The notes below the pieces were generated by a model that saw only the letters and a list, made by a program, of their open reading frames with translations, searched no databases and was not told where the DNA came from. The translations under genes were made by a program, and so were the position numbers. A stretch of DNA of 64,000 nucleotides from Pyxidicoccus caerfyrddinensis (GTDB lineage: Bacteria > Myxococcota > Myxococcia > Myxococcales > Myxococcaceae). The stretch's first letter is position 1. Every line of letters begins with the position of its first letter. Positions 35,526-43,723 of this stretch are shown here, piece by piece. The stretch is taken from NCBI RefSeq assembly GCF_010894405.1, contig NZ_JAAIYA010000006.1, forward strand, positions 124,001-188,000. The letters are read 5' to 3'.

Positions 35526-36197
35526 TCACGCTCCCGGACGGGAATGGTAGGGCTGAACGGGGCCACCGATGAGTTCGAAGCGGTGGATGAGTTCCCCTGC
35601 GTGCTTGTAGATATCCTCGGGGGTGGCTCTGCGGTTCGTCTTCATGAAGTCCCGCCAGGCCTGGTTCCACGGCCCGCCACGCCCGTCGTTCCCGTGAATC
35701 CTCCGGTGGAGGGCACGCGGAATCGGCATGGTGTAGTCGTGAATCTTGATGCCTCGCCCAGTGAACCACAGCGAGAACTCCTCGGCCTGGGGGAAGATGT
35801 GGTGCTTCTCCCAATGTCCGGGCGTGAGCTGGCGTGACGGCGGGATGAGCCTGTCAGGGGCGCCATTCCAGTTGGGAAACACCATGACGGCGCCCTTCGG
35901 CAGATTCTGCGCGCCTCCCCAGTTCCTCCGCGGGCCCATGCCCGGTGCCGCGGCCGCAGCGGGCGGACGCGAAGGAGGGAAGCGCGCCAGCTCGACTTCT
36001 CCGGGCAGGTCCTCACAGCGGTAGAAGCCGCAAGCGTCACCCAGGCAGAGCAGGGTGACGCACTGGTCGTCCCCTGGTTCGTCGCACTCCAGCTCCGCCG
36101 CATCCCGGGCCTGCTGCATGGATGGCCTGGCGGCGGTGGCGCAGCCCAACAAGGACACGGCGGATATCAAGACTGCGATGGCGAGGGACAGGCGCAT
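35526..36197 (-). CDS. SitA6-family polymorphic toxin lipoprotein
   Basis: 223 residues. Type II signal peptide ending SLLGC (Cys19), then a conserved Cys-containing segment (ELECDEPGDDQCVTLLCLG, ACGFYRCEDL), a Pro/Ala linker, and a C-terminal toxin domain with KHHIFPQ at 131-137, FSLWFTGRGIKIHDYT, ALHRRIHG and GGPWNQAWRDF. The HHIFPQ...H...HRRIH layout fits an HNH/ENDO-VII-like nuclease (DUF2380-type). SitA proteins pass between kin cells by TraA/B outer-membrane exchange and kill cells lacking the immunity gene. The SitI6-like gene follows at once. Confidence 0.85.
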   Translation of the reverse strand: MRLSLAIAVLISAVSLLGCATAARPSMQQARDAAELECDEPGDDQCVTLLCLGDACGFYRCEDLPGEVELARFPPSRPPAAAAAPGMGPRRNWGGAQNLPKGAVMVFPNWNGAPDRLIPPSRQLTPGHWEKHHIFPQAEEFSLWFTGRGIKIHDYTMPIPRALHRRIHGNDGRGGPWNQAWRDFMKTNRRATPEDIYKHAGELIHRFELIGGPVQPYHSRPGA

Positions 36198-36382
36198 GCC
36201 CCACGAACGTCAGCGGGAATCGTCCCAGCCACGGTGGCCCATGCGCGCTGGGCACCTGTGTGAACCCGCACGTCTGGAACGCACCGTGCTTGGACGACTC
36301 CGGTAGTCCTGTTACGGGTGGAACTCCCGTGACAGGCGGGGCCCGTGGCCCGCGCTTCGGAGCGGGTCATGAGGATTCAGCC

Positions 36383-36661
36383 TTGCGACGAGAGCCCACC
36401 CCGGAGCCGCCGACGTACGCGACGGTGCGCGCCATCGCCGAGGCCACTCATCGCGTTGTCTGGCTCCTCACCCCGGACGGCGCGCTGGCGGACGACAGCC
36501 CGAGCTGGTGCTCCTTCACGGGCCAGTCCCCGGAAGAGGCGGAGGGACATGGGTGGCGTGACGCCATCCACTGCAACCGGGTTCCCGAAAGCAGTGACGT
36601 GGAGGCCCGCATGGAGGCCAACCGTCAGAGTGAGGCCCCGCGGGCCGGGCTGCCGTGGTGA
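36383..36661 (+). pseudogene. Truncated PAS-domain protein
   Basis: A 92-residue frame from a TTG with GAGGA upstream. It holds a PAS opening: RAIAEATHRVVWLLTPDG, then SWCSFTGQSPEEAEGHGWRD, as in sensor kinases. The last third of the PAS fold is disturbed (AIHCNRVPESSDVEAR in place of an LHPDDRE segment) and no output domain follows. Likely the remnant of a PAS histidine kinase whose neighbour is the response regulator below. Confidence 0.55.
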
Positions 36662-36681
36662 TGCCTCCGGTGCCCGGGACG

Positions 36682-37071
36682 TCAGGCGACGGAGGCGAGC
36701 GTGGGACCGTCCCTTCCTCCGCCGAGGCTGCGTCTCACCTGCCCCAGGAAGCGCGACAGGTCACCGTCCTTGTGCAGGAAGACTTCCCCACGCGGGGCGA
36801 GCATGGCGTGCTCGCTGCTGTGCAGGATGAGCGGCGTGTTTCGCAAGCGCTCGTCGGCACGCAGCCGGTGACACAGCTCCAGCCCGGTCATCCGCGGCAT
36901 GCACACGTCGGTGATGATGAGGTCGGGCCGCAACACCAGGGCCTGCTCCAGCCCCTCCTGACCGTCATGGGCGACGGTGACCGCGCAGCCCAGCTCCTCG
37001 AGGGCCCACGTGTAGATTTCGAGGAGGTCCGTGTCGTCGTCGATGAGGAGGATGTTGGGCTGGAAGTTCAT
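36682..37071 (-). CDS. Stand-alone response regulator (receiver domain only)
   Basis: 129 residues from the ATG at 37071 (MNFQPNILLIDDD). Receiver landmarks: acidic DDD at 10-12, phosphoacceptor Asp in LIITDVCMPRMTGLEL, Ser in ILHSSEH in place of the usual Thr/Ser, and Lys in FLHKDGD. There is no output domain, so it works as a CheY-like phospho-switch or phosphorelay member. Converges with the truncated PAS gene, 20 bp apart. The cognate kinase is unknown. Confidence 0.87.
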   Translation of the reverse strand: MNFQPNILLIDDDTDLLEIYTWALEELGCAVTVAHDGQEGLEQALVLRPDLIITDVCMPRMTGLELCHRLRADERLRNTPLILHSSEHAMLAPRGEVFLHKDGDLSRFLGQVRRSLGGGRDGPTLASVA

Positions 37072-37253
37072 GCTGCGCCTCATTCCGGTGATGGGCGGCC
37101 GTGCGCCCCGTCTCATATAGACAGGTCCTCCTGGGCGAGAATGTGAACGGCGGTTTCAGCGTGTGCTGATGATGGGAGCGCCCGACCGGTGCCACCGGAG
37201 CGCGTGAGGCGCTGGAGTCGCGGGTCCCGAGGAGCAGGCAGGCAGGCGGAGCG

Positions 37254-37271
37254 ACGCGAGGCTCCTCGCGT
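37254..37271 (-). terminator. Short hairpin after the 37280 gene
   Basis: Arms ACGCGAG and CTCGCGT with a 4-base loop, 8 bp after the stop on the minus strand. No T-run. Weak terminator candidate. Confidence 0.4.
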
Positions 37272-37279
37272 GCGCCGCT

Positions 37280-38122
37280 TCAGCGGTACAGGGACGGAAG
37301 GCGGGGCCTGGGCGGCACGGGGAGCGCCTCGAGCGTGGCGGCGAGGTCCCCGCGCTGCTGATGGAATACACGCAGGAAGCCATGCGCCGCCTGGCGGGCC
37401 TCCGGCAGCATGGGCGGGGCGTCCGTCGGGGGCGCGCCCCAGGTGGGGCGGGTGAGCGCGGCGAGGAAGGGCCGCACGTCGTGCGTGCCCAGCAGCAGCC
37501 GGATGGGACCCCGTCCGTGCAACACCTGGTGGTGCCGTCCGTCATGTCCGCGCTGGACGGTCTGGGTCATGGCGCAGGCGCGCTTGAGGTGGTCGTTGAA
37601 GGCCCGCTGGCCTCCGGGCAGCAGCAGCAGCCGGCGCAGGAGCGTCGCGAGCAGGCCACGGTCAAGCTCCGAGGCATTCCACCGCCGCTGGAGCCGCCAT
37701 GCCCGCTGGCGTGCCTCGTGAAGCTCCCTCTCCGTGGTGCTCTCGAAGTGCGTGTCCCAGCTCAGGTGGCTCAGCGCGTGCTCGCCGATGAGGCCCTCGG
37801 GGAGGACGCCTCGCACGTGCGACAGGCGCTCATCGCGCGGTAGGTCCGCGGTGACGGCGCGGGCCCAGCGCTGGAAGGGGTTGACCTTGTCCCGCGCACG
37901 GCGCCCCCACACGACGCGGCGCATCTTGCGGGTGGAGTCCGCGTCGAGGTCGGGACAGTCGTCCGCGAAATCCGGGTCGCGTTCGAGCCCGGTCATGCGG
38001 CCACGGACGGCGTGCCGGGTGCTCCGGCTGATGGCCGCGCGTGCCTTGCGAGCCGCCTTTCGTCCGGTGGAGGGCAGCAGGCTCCGGGCCATCTCGTACG
38101 CTTTGTCGTCGCCGTGGACCAA
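37280..38122 (-). CDS. Basic hypothetical protein
   Basis: Up to 280 residues from a TTG; an in-frame ATG 30 bases later (38092) is an alternative. Strongly Arg-rich and helical, with segments such as RKMRRVVWGRRARDKVNPFQ, LSHVRGVLPEGLIGEHALSHL and HGRGPIRLLLGTHDV. No signal peptide, no membrane segment, no named domain that I recognise. The composition suggests nucleic-acid or ribosome binding, but that is a guess. It is divergent from the LCAT-like lipase. Confidence 0.55.
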   Translation of the reverse strand: MVHGDDKAYEMARSLLPSTGRKAARKARAAISRSTRHAVRGRMTGLERDPDFADDCPDLDADSTRKMRRVVWGRRARDKVNPFQRWARAVTADLPRDERLSHVRGVLPEGLIGEHALSHLSWDTHFESTTERELHEARQRAWRLQRRWNASELDRGLLATLLRRLLLLPGGQRAFNDHLKRACAMTQTVQRGHDGRHHQVLHGRGPIRLLLGTHDVRPFLAALTRPTWGAPPTDAPPMLPEARQAAHGFLRVFHQQRGDLAATLEALPVPPRPRLPSLYR

Positions 38123-38250
38123 GGGACCCCCGTTTCTCCGCGAAGGACGCCAGGGGCTTCGCTTCCTGACGCGGGGGCCCGAGCCGTGTTTTCGTGCGAC
38201 CGCCCGCGCGGCGCTTGCCTCGGGGGCTCCGCTCCTCCGAGGCTGCGCCC

Positions 38251-39444
38251 ATGCTCGCGAGGATGTTGCTTCGAAGGTGCTTCGCCTGGGCCCTGGTGGC
38301 CACCGCCCTCACGGGCTGCTCCGTGGCCCGGGTGAATCTGGCTCCGCCCACTGGAGACGAGGTGACGCTGCTGGTGCCCGGCTACCGGGGCAGCTTCCTC
38401 TTCACGGAGGGCGCGGAGCCCGAGCGCGCGTGGTTCTCGCCGGGGGATGTCGTCACCCGCGGAGAGCGCTCGCTCGCGCTGCCGTTTCCGGGACAGCGCC
38501 CCGCTCCCCGCTTCGGTCCCCTGGTGCCGGACGGGCCGATGACGAAGCTCACGCTCATCCCGCTGCTCGCGTCCATCGACGTGTATCGCCCGGTGATGGA
38601 GTTCGGCCGCGAGCGGCTCCCGGGCTTCACCGCGTTCGGCTACGACTGGCGGCGCGACGTGCGCGAGAGCGCGGGGAAGCTGTGCGCGCGCATCGAGCAG
38701 CTCGTGGCCGAGGGCGGGGGACGGCGCAAGGTGAACCTCGTGGTGCACAGCATGGGCGGGCTGGTCGCGCTGCACTGCCTGCTGCACGGAGGCTCGGAGC
38801 AAGGCACGCAGCCGTGGGCGGGTGCCGCGCACGTGCAGCGCGTGGTGTTCGTGGGCACGCCCTTCCGGGGCTCTCCGGGCATCTTCGACGACCTGCTCGA
38901 AGGCACCGCCACCGGACGGAACACGGCGCTGCTCCGCCCCGAGGCCCTCTTCACCTTCGCGTCCTCCTTCCAGCTCCTGCCCTGGCGGGGCGACTTCTTC
39001 GTGGACGGGGCCGGCGCGCCCGTTGCCCTGGATGCCTTTGCGCCGGAGCAGTGGTGGACGCGGGGCTGGGGCGTCTTCGAGGAGGCCGCGCTGCGCGAGG
39101 ATGCGGCCTACCGCGAGCAGCTCACCCGCATGCTGGAGGCCCGCCATGCGCTCGCCGACGCGCTGGCGCCGCGCGAGGGACTGCCGCCGCCTCCCTTCCA
39201 GACGCTCGTCGTCGTCGGCACGGGACGGCCCACCACGAGCGGGTTCCGGATGAAGGACGGCGCGCTGGACGTGGATGACGAGACGAAGGCGGATGGGGAT
39301 GGCGCCGTGCTCGCCACGAGCGCCGTGCCCGCGCTGCCCCTGCCGTTCGAGCGCCTGGACAGCCGCGCCGAACACGTGGCGCTGATGTCCGATGACGAGG
39401 TGCTCCGCGCCATCGCGCGGTTCCTCGGACATCCCGTGCCGTGA
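38251..39444 (+). CDS. LCAT-like lipase/acyltransferase lipoprotein
   Basis: 397 residues. Signal peptide LVATALTGC with lipobox Cys, so it should be anchored in a cell-envelope membrane. The alpha/beta-hydrolase core has VTLLVPGYRGS, FTAFGYDWRRDVRES (typical of lecithin:cholesterol acyltransferases), nucleophile VVHSMGGLV, then FVGTPFRGSPG. The acid is in GDGAVLATSA and the His in SRAEHVALMSDDE, as in LCAT relatives. It would hydrolyse or transfer acyl chains of phospholipids or sterol esters. ATG 38251 chosen because GAGG precedes it and the signal peptide begins there. Confidence 0.85.
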   Translation: MLARMLLRRCFAWALVATALTGCSVARVNLAPPTGDEVTLLVPGYRGSFLFTEGAEPERAWFSPGDVVTRGERSLALPFPGQRPAPRFGPLVPDGPMTKLTLIPLLASIDVYRPVMEFGRERLPGFTAFGYDWRRDVRESAGKLCARIEQLVAEGGGRRKVNLVVHSMGGLVALHCLLHGGSEQGTQPWAGAAHVQRVVFVGTPFRGSPGIFDDLLEGTATGRNTALLRPEALFTFASSFQLLPWRGDFFVDGAGAPVALDAFAPEQWWTRGWGVFEEAALREDAAYREQLTRMLEARHALADALAPREGLPPPPFQTLVVVGTGRPTTSGFRMKDGALDVDDETKADGDGAVLATSAVPALPLPFERLDSRAEHVALMSDDEVLRAIARFLGHPVP

Positions 39445-39499
39445 CGGCGCGCCCTCTTCACGGTTGCGGTGTCGGGGCTCCGGTCCGCCCACGCGGGGG

Positions 39500-40069
39500 C
39501 TACGCGGGGTCCGAGTCGATGACCTTCTTCGCGATGCCGAAGGGGAAGCCCGCCCTCGCGAGCGAGGCGAGGTCTTTCTGCCGGTACTCCTCACGCGTCT
39601 GCGCGTTCTTCCGGAAGGGGCCCAGGCGCTTCTTCCTCGCCCAGATGCGCGCGGCGTCCTCGTCGGAGACCTCGGACGTGGCGTCCGCGACCTTCCGGGC
39701 GACGAGCTCCGAGGAGACGCCCTTCATCCGGAGCTTCTGGGCAATCATCCGGGTGCTGCGGCCGGAGGCGCGCAGGGACGTGGCCTTCATCCGCGCGTAG
39801 GCCTCGTCATTGAGGAGCCCGTTGCGGACGAGCTTCGCCATGAGCGCGTCCATCCATCCGAGCGCCTCCGCGCGGTCTCCTCCGTGGAACTTGAGGGACT
39901 TGTCCACCCGGCGCATCAACACGCGCTGGAGCTGGCTCTGCGTGGCCGCGTACCGCTTCAGGTAGTGCAGCGCGGCGTTCTCCAGGTACGTCGGCGACAC
40001 CTTCCGGGGCTGCTTCTGCTTCTGTGGGCGCGCCGCCTTCCTGCCCTGGTCGTCCCGCGACTCGTCCAT
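39500..40069 (-). CDS. recX: RecX-family regulatory protein
   Basis: 189 residues from the ATG at 40069 (MDESRDDQGR). After a Lys/Gln-rich leader it has the three-helix RecX repeats: ALHYLKRYAATQSQLQRVL, MDALMAKLVRNGLLNDEAYA, RSTRMIAQKLRMKGVSSELV and the last repeat with KDLASLARAGFPFGIAKKVI. RecX binds RecA filaments and limits their activity. No recA gene is next to it, unlike in many bacteria. The family call rests on helix pattern and the NDEAYA motif. Confidence 0.82.
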   Translation of the reverse strand: MDESRDDQGRKAARPQKQKQPRKVSPTYLENAALHYLKRYAATQSQLQRVLMRRVDKSLKFHGGDRAEALGWMDALMAKLVRNGLLNDEAYARMKATSLRASGRSTRMIAQKLRMKGVSSELVARKVADATSEVSDEDAARIWARKKRLGPFRKNAQTREEYRQKDLASLARAGFPFGIAKKVIDSDPA

Positions 40070-40263
40070 GACAGCGGGTCTACCACCCGGGTCTGACGGG
40101 CTGAAGCGTGGTTGCGAAACCGGGGAGGTGGGCTCGCGAGACACCCCGCCATCCGCCCGCCCGGCCGCATGCTCCACTCACGTGCCGACGTGCCTTCCCG
40201 ATGCTCCGCGCCGTCTCCACCCATGAGTGCACTCCCACCTTTCCCATCGTGAAGGACGCACCC

Positions 40264-41091
40264 ATGGCCACGAAGAAGATGACCGCTCCCGACTCCCGTC
40301 CCCTGGCCCTCGTCACCGGCGCCTCCAGTGGCATCGGCCTGGAGCTGGCGAAGCAGTTCGTCCAGAACGGCTTCGACCTGCTCATCTGCGCCGAGGACAC
40401 CGGCATCAATCAGGCCCGCACCGACTTGTCGACGAATGGCGCTCGCGTGGAGGCCGTGCAGGCGGACCTCGCCACGTACGACGGCGTGGAGCAGCTCTAC
40501 AAGAAGACGCAGGAGCTGGGGCGCCCGGTGGACGTGCTCGCCGTCAACGCGGGCGTGGGTGTGGGCGGCGACTTCGCGCGTGAGACGGACCTCAAGGCGG
40601 AGCTGAACCTCATCCAGCTCAACATCACGTCAGCCGTCCACCTCACCAAGCGCGTGGTGAAGGACATGGTGGCGCGGGGCGAGGGGCGCATCCTCTTCAC
40701 CTCGTCCATCGCCGCCGTCCTGCCCGCGCCGCTGGAGGCCGTGTACGGCGGGTCGAAAGCCTTCCTCCAGTCCTTCTCGGAGGCGCTGCGCAACGAGTTG
40801 AAGGACGTGGGCATCACCGTCACCGCGCTGATGCCCGGCCCCACGGAGACGAACTTCTTCCACCGCGCGGGCATGGACGACACCCGCGTGGGCCGGCAGG
40901 AGAAGGACGACCCGGCGCAGGTCGCGAAGGAGGGCTTCGAGGCCCTGATGGCGGGCAAGGACAAGGTCGTCGCCGGCGCGCTGACGAACAAGGTCATGGC
41001 CGCCTCCTCCCGCGTCCTCCCCGACGCCGCGAAGACGGCCATCCACCGCCACATGTCGGAGAAGGACCCGAAGGCCTCTCACGACTCGTGA
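40264..41091 (+). CDS. Short-chain dehydrogenase/reductase (SDR)
   Basis: 275 residues starting MATKKMTAPD behind GAAGGA. Classical SDR: cofactor motif VTGASSGIGLELA, NAGVGVGG, catalytic Ser in LFTSSIAAV, and YGGSKAF as the YxxxK element; PGPTETNFF is the post-active-site loop. The residue after strand 2 (ICAEDTG) is acidic, which favours NAD over NADP. Cytosolic. Substrate not predictable. It converges with the VOC gene, 7 bp apart. Confidence 0.9.
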   Translation: MATKKMTAPDSRPLALVTGASSGIGLELAKQFVQNGFDLLICAEDTGINQARTDLSTNGARVEAVQADLATYDGVEQLYKKTQELGRPVDVLAVNAGVGVGGDFARETDLKAELNLIQLNITSAVHLTKRVVKDMVARGEGRILFTSSIAAVLPAPLEAVYGGSKAFLQSFSEALRNELKDVGITVTALMPGPTETNFFHRAGMDDTRVGRQEKDDPAQVAKEGFEALMAGKDKVVAGALTNKVMAASSRVLPDAAKTAIHRHMSEKDPKASHDS

Positions 41092-41098
41092 GCCGGCG

Positions 41099-41497
41099 TC
41101 AGTCCTTCTTCGCCGCCTCGAACAGCGCGGACACCGCGCCGGACGGGTCCTCGATGAGGCAGAAGCGGCCCATGCCTCCGGCGGACCGCACCTGGCCGCG
41201 CACCTTGCCGCCCATCGCGGTAACGCGCTCCAGGCTGCGGTCCAGGTTCTCCACGGTGATGTAGACCACCCACCCGCCCGGCATGTCCGCGTTGGAGCCC
41301 CGCGCGTGGCACACGCCCCCGGCGGGTGACTCGCTACCGGGCGGAGTCATCACGAAGTCCTCGTACCCGCCCATGTCCAGGCCGCTCGCCGTCCAGCCCA
41401 CCACGTCCCGGTAGAAGTCCTTCACCTTCACGGCGTCCTTCACCGTGAGGTCCATCCAGCCCACGCTGCCCACCGCCAGCTTGCCTGTCTCGCTCAT
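41099..41497 (-). CDS. VOC (glyoxalase/bleomycin-resistance) family protein
   Basis: 132 residues from the ATG at 41497, which has GGAGGAG upstream. Two beta-alpha-beta-beta-beta units are visible: VGWMDLTVKDAVKVKDFYRD with VVGW, and WVVYITVENLDRSLERVTAM ending in GRFCLIEDPSGAVSALFE, the typical C-terminal VOC motif. The usual first metal His is replaced in GWMDL, so metal binding is uncertain. Small-molecule binding or detoxification is likely; substrate unknown. Confidence 0.85.
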   Translation of the reverse strand: MSETGKLAVGSVGWMDLTVKDAVKVKDFYRDVVGWTASGLDMGGYEDFVMTPPGSESPAGGVCHARGSNADMPGGWVVYITVENLDRSLERVTAMGGKVRGQVRSAGGMGRFCLIEDPSGAVSALFEAAKKD

Positions 41498-41759
41498 GTG
41501 CGTGCTCCTCCCGGCGGCGCACTCTACTTGTCCGCTCACATACGCGAAGTTCTCCTGGTTCCGAATGGCACGCTCATCTTCGGCAGAGGGGTGTGCTTGC
41601 ACCCTGTCCCGCGCCCTCGCTACTGCCCGGCGTGTCGCAGCCACTTTCGCTCGCAGCGGTGCCTCCGTGGACGCTGAGCAGGAGTGGTCCTGTCAGCTTC
41701 GACTGGTATTCCTGGCGTGAGGGCCCGTCCTCCATGGGTGCTCGCGCTGGAGGATGCCA

Positions 41760-43112
41760 ATGCCGCTTCGATGGGCTGTTTCGCTGCTCCTGGTGCTCGT
41801 CGGCTCTGGATGTTCAGCCACCCGCGTCGTGCGGCTGAACACCGGCGATGACGTCTTCGTCGTCACTCCTCGTGAGGCGGAGGGGGCGGAGCTGGAGGCG
41901 GTGGAACTCGACGCGGACGAGTTCGAGGAAGCCGTGGTGCAGCTCGCGCGGGACGTGCGGCCCTTCCGCAATCCGATGCTGGAGGCACGGGCGCTCTTTG
42001 GCGTCCCTTCCCGAAGCGGGGTGTACCGCTATGAGAGTCGCAGCCGGCGGTTGCTCCCCGAGGGCCCGGAGGACACGGACGGGTCGCGCCTCCTGGAGTC
42101 CTACGCGGACGAGGCGCTGACGCGTGCCTATGGCCAGTGGTGCCAGCGCAAGTCGCAGCCGGGCGACTGCCTGCGGTTGTTGGACGAAGGCCCGCTGCTG
42201 GCCAGCGACGGCAAGTACACGCTGGCCATGGCCATTGCCATGGACTCGGTATGGGAGGAGACGGCCGAGGCCCTGGAGGACATGGCGGACCCCAATGCCC
42301 TGCGCGCCACGCTCACCGCCTCGGTGACGATGTACCTGCTGCTGTGGTCGCTACCCGAGCCGGTGAGCAAGGGCGTGGCCGCCACACTGACAGCCTTGGC
42401 CATTGCCTACCTGGGCGTGGACACGGTGTGGCGCCTCATCGACGGGTGGCTGACGCTGGTACGCGAGGTAGATGGGGCCACGACGTTCGAGCAGCTCAGC
42501 GAGGCGGGCGAGGCGTACGGCGAAGTCCTTGGCGAGAACGCGGCACGCATCTTCGTCATGCTGGCCACGGCCGCCATCGGCAACACAGCGGGGCTGGCGG
42601 CGAGGTCGGCGGGGCTGCCCGGCTCCGCACAGGCGGCGCTCGCCGTGGAGTCGCAGGCGGGCTTCCAGTACGTGGCGGTGGGCAGCGTGCAGTCGGTGGC
42701 GATGACGGCCGAGGGCTTCACCATCGCGCTCGCGCCCAATGCGCTGGCCATGGCGGAGCGGGGCTCTAGCAGCGGAGGCCCGAGGAGGAGCCGACGTCAT
42801 CACCTCGCCACGGACAAGAACGAGATTTCCACCGCGCGGGGAGGGCCGTGGACGCCGGAGTTCAGAAGGCTCTTCAGGAAGGCCGGGATGGAGCTGAGGG
42901 ACCCCGAGAACATCGTGGATGTCCCAGGCCACAAGGGCCCACATCCGCAGAGGTACCACGAAGAAGTCTTCGAAAGACTCAACGACGCTACGGCTACGTG
43001 CCGCACCGTGGTGGCGTGTCGGGAGATGCTCACGGCCGAGCTCAAGCAGCTTGCGAAGGAGGTTGCCACGAAGGGAACGAAGCTCAACAAGCTGGTGACG
43101 CGGAGCAAGTGA
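41760..43112 (+). CDS. Sit-type polymorphic toxin lipoprotein with AHH nuclease domain
   Basis: 450 residues from ATG 41760, with GGAGG 6 bases before it; another ATG lies 6 bases upstream directly on that site. Lipobox GSGC (Cys18). The conserved delivery region includes CSATRVVRLNTGDD, and residues about 180-300 form hydrophobic helices (MYLLLWSLPEPVSKGVAAT, ALAIAYLGVDTVWRLIDGW). The C-terminal toxin is of the AHH/HNH-ENDO-VII type: RRHHLATDKN, GGPWTPEFRRLF, DPENIVDVPGHKGPHPQ and YHEEVFERL. SitA family members with this delivery region are passed between cells by outer-membrane exchange. An Imm11-type immunity gene follows 19 bp later. Confidence 0.85.
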   Translation: MPLRWAVSLLLVLVGSGCSATRVVRLNTGDDVFVVTPREAEGAELEAVELDADEFEEAVVQLARDVRPFRNPMLEARALFGVPSRSGVYRYESRSRRLLPEGPEDTDGSRLLESYADEALTRAYGQWCQRKSQPGDCLRLLDEGPLLASDGKYTLAMAIAMDSVWEETAEALEDMADPNALRATLTASVTMYLLLWSLPEPVSKGVAATLTALAIAYLGVDTVWRLIDGWLTLVREVDGATTFEQLSEAGEAYGEVLGENAARIFVMLATAAIGNTAGLAARSAGLPGSAQAALAVESQAGFQYVAVGSVQSVAMTAEGFTIALAPNALAMAERGSSSGGPRRSRRHHLATDKNEISTARGGPWTPEFRRLFRKAGMELRDPENIVDVPGHKGPHPQRYHEEVFERLNDATATCRTVVACREMLTAELKQLAKEVATKGTKLNKLVTRSK

Positions 43113-43131
43113 GGTAGAGAGGACATCCATC

Positions 43132-43704
43132 ATGCCGACGAAGCGTTACTTCCGGCTCAAAGAGGACATGCAGGTCGGGAACTGGGACCTGGGAGACCCC
43201 CTGGATGAACGAGGGCGGGAAGTGGATGACCCGTATGTCTTCAGGGCGGGGCGGCCCGTCCACGTCAGCGGACGCCTGACCATCCCTGTTGATGAACCTG
43301 GAAAGCGTCTGGAGTACTGCACTGCGGGCCTCGGCATGGCTCCCATCGTCCACGTCCGGGTGGCGTCCCTCTTCGCGGAGCTGGCTCCCGACGACGTGCA
43401 GCTCATCCCGGTGGACGTCCAGGGGCAGCCGGACCAGTACCTCATCATGGTGGCCACGAAGCTCATCCGCTGCATCGACGACGCGGCGTCCGAGGAGGTG
43501 CGTTTCTGGCTGCCGGAGCACGGGCAGCCCGAGCGGGTCGGCGACTACAAGTCCGTCTCCGAACTGCGCATCGACCCGACGAAGGTGGGGGATGCCAAGG
43601 TGTTCCGTACTCGGGGGTGGAACCTTGCCCTCATCGTCTCCGAGGACATCAAGCAGGCGCTGGAGCGCGCCCGGGTGACAGGCGCGCAATTCACCGAGGT
43701 GTAG
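43132..43704 (+). CDS. Imm11-type immunity protein
   Basis: 190 residues, soluble. Starts MPTKRYFRLKEDMQVGNWDL, typical of the Imm11 (DUF1629-like) family, with VQLIPVDVQGQPDQYLIMVA, KLIRCIDDAASEEVRFW and FRTRGWNLALIVSEDIKQAL near the end. It sits behind the AHH toxin gene on the same strand, so it should neutralise that nuclease. The family link is from memory of other myxobacterial AHH toxin loci. Confidence 0.82.
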   Translation: MPTKRYFRLKEDMQVGNWDLGDPLDERGREVDDPYVFRAGRPVHVSGRLTIPVDEPGKRLEYCTAGLGMAPIVHVRVASLFAELAPDDVQLIPVDVQGQPDQYLIMVATKLIRCIDDAASEEVRFWLPEHGQPERVGDYKSVSELRIDPTKVGDAKVFRTRGWNLALIVSEDIKQALERARVTGAQFTEV

Positions 43705-43723
43705 CCCCGTCAGCGCCGGGCGC

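Noticed and set aside
36262-36300. Second sigma-54-like site before the PAS fragment
   Set aside because: GG-N10-GC spacing is present but the bases around -12 (GTGC) and -24 (TGGAAC) match poorly and the downstream gene is a remnant.
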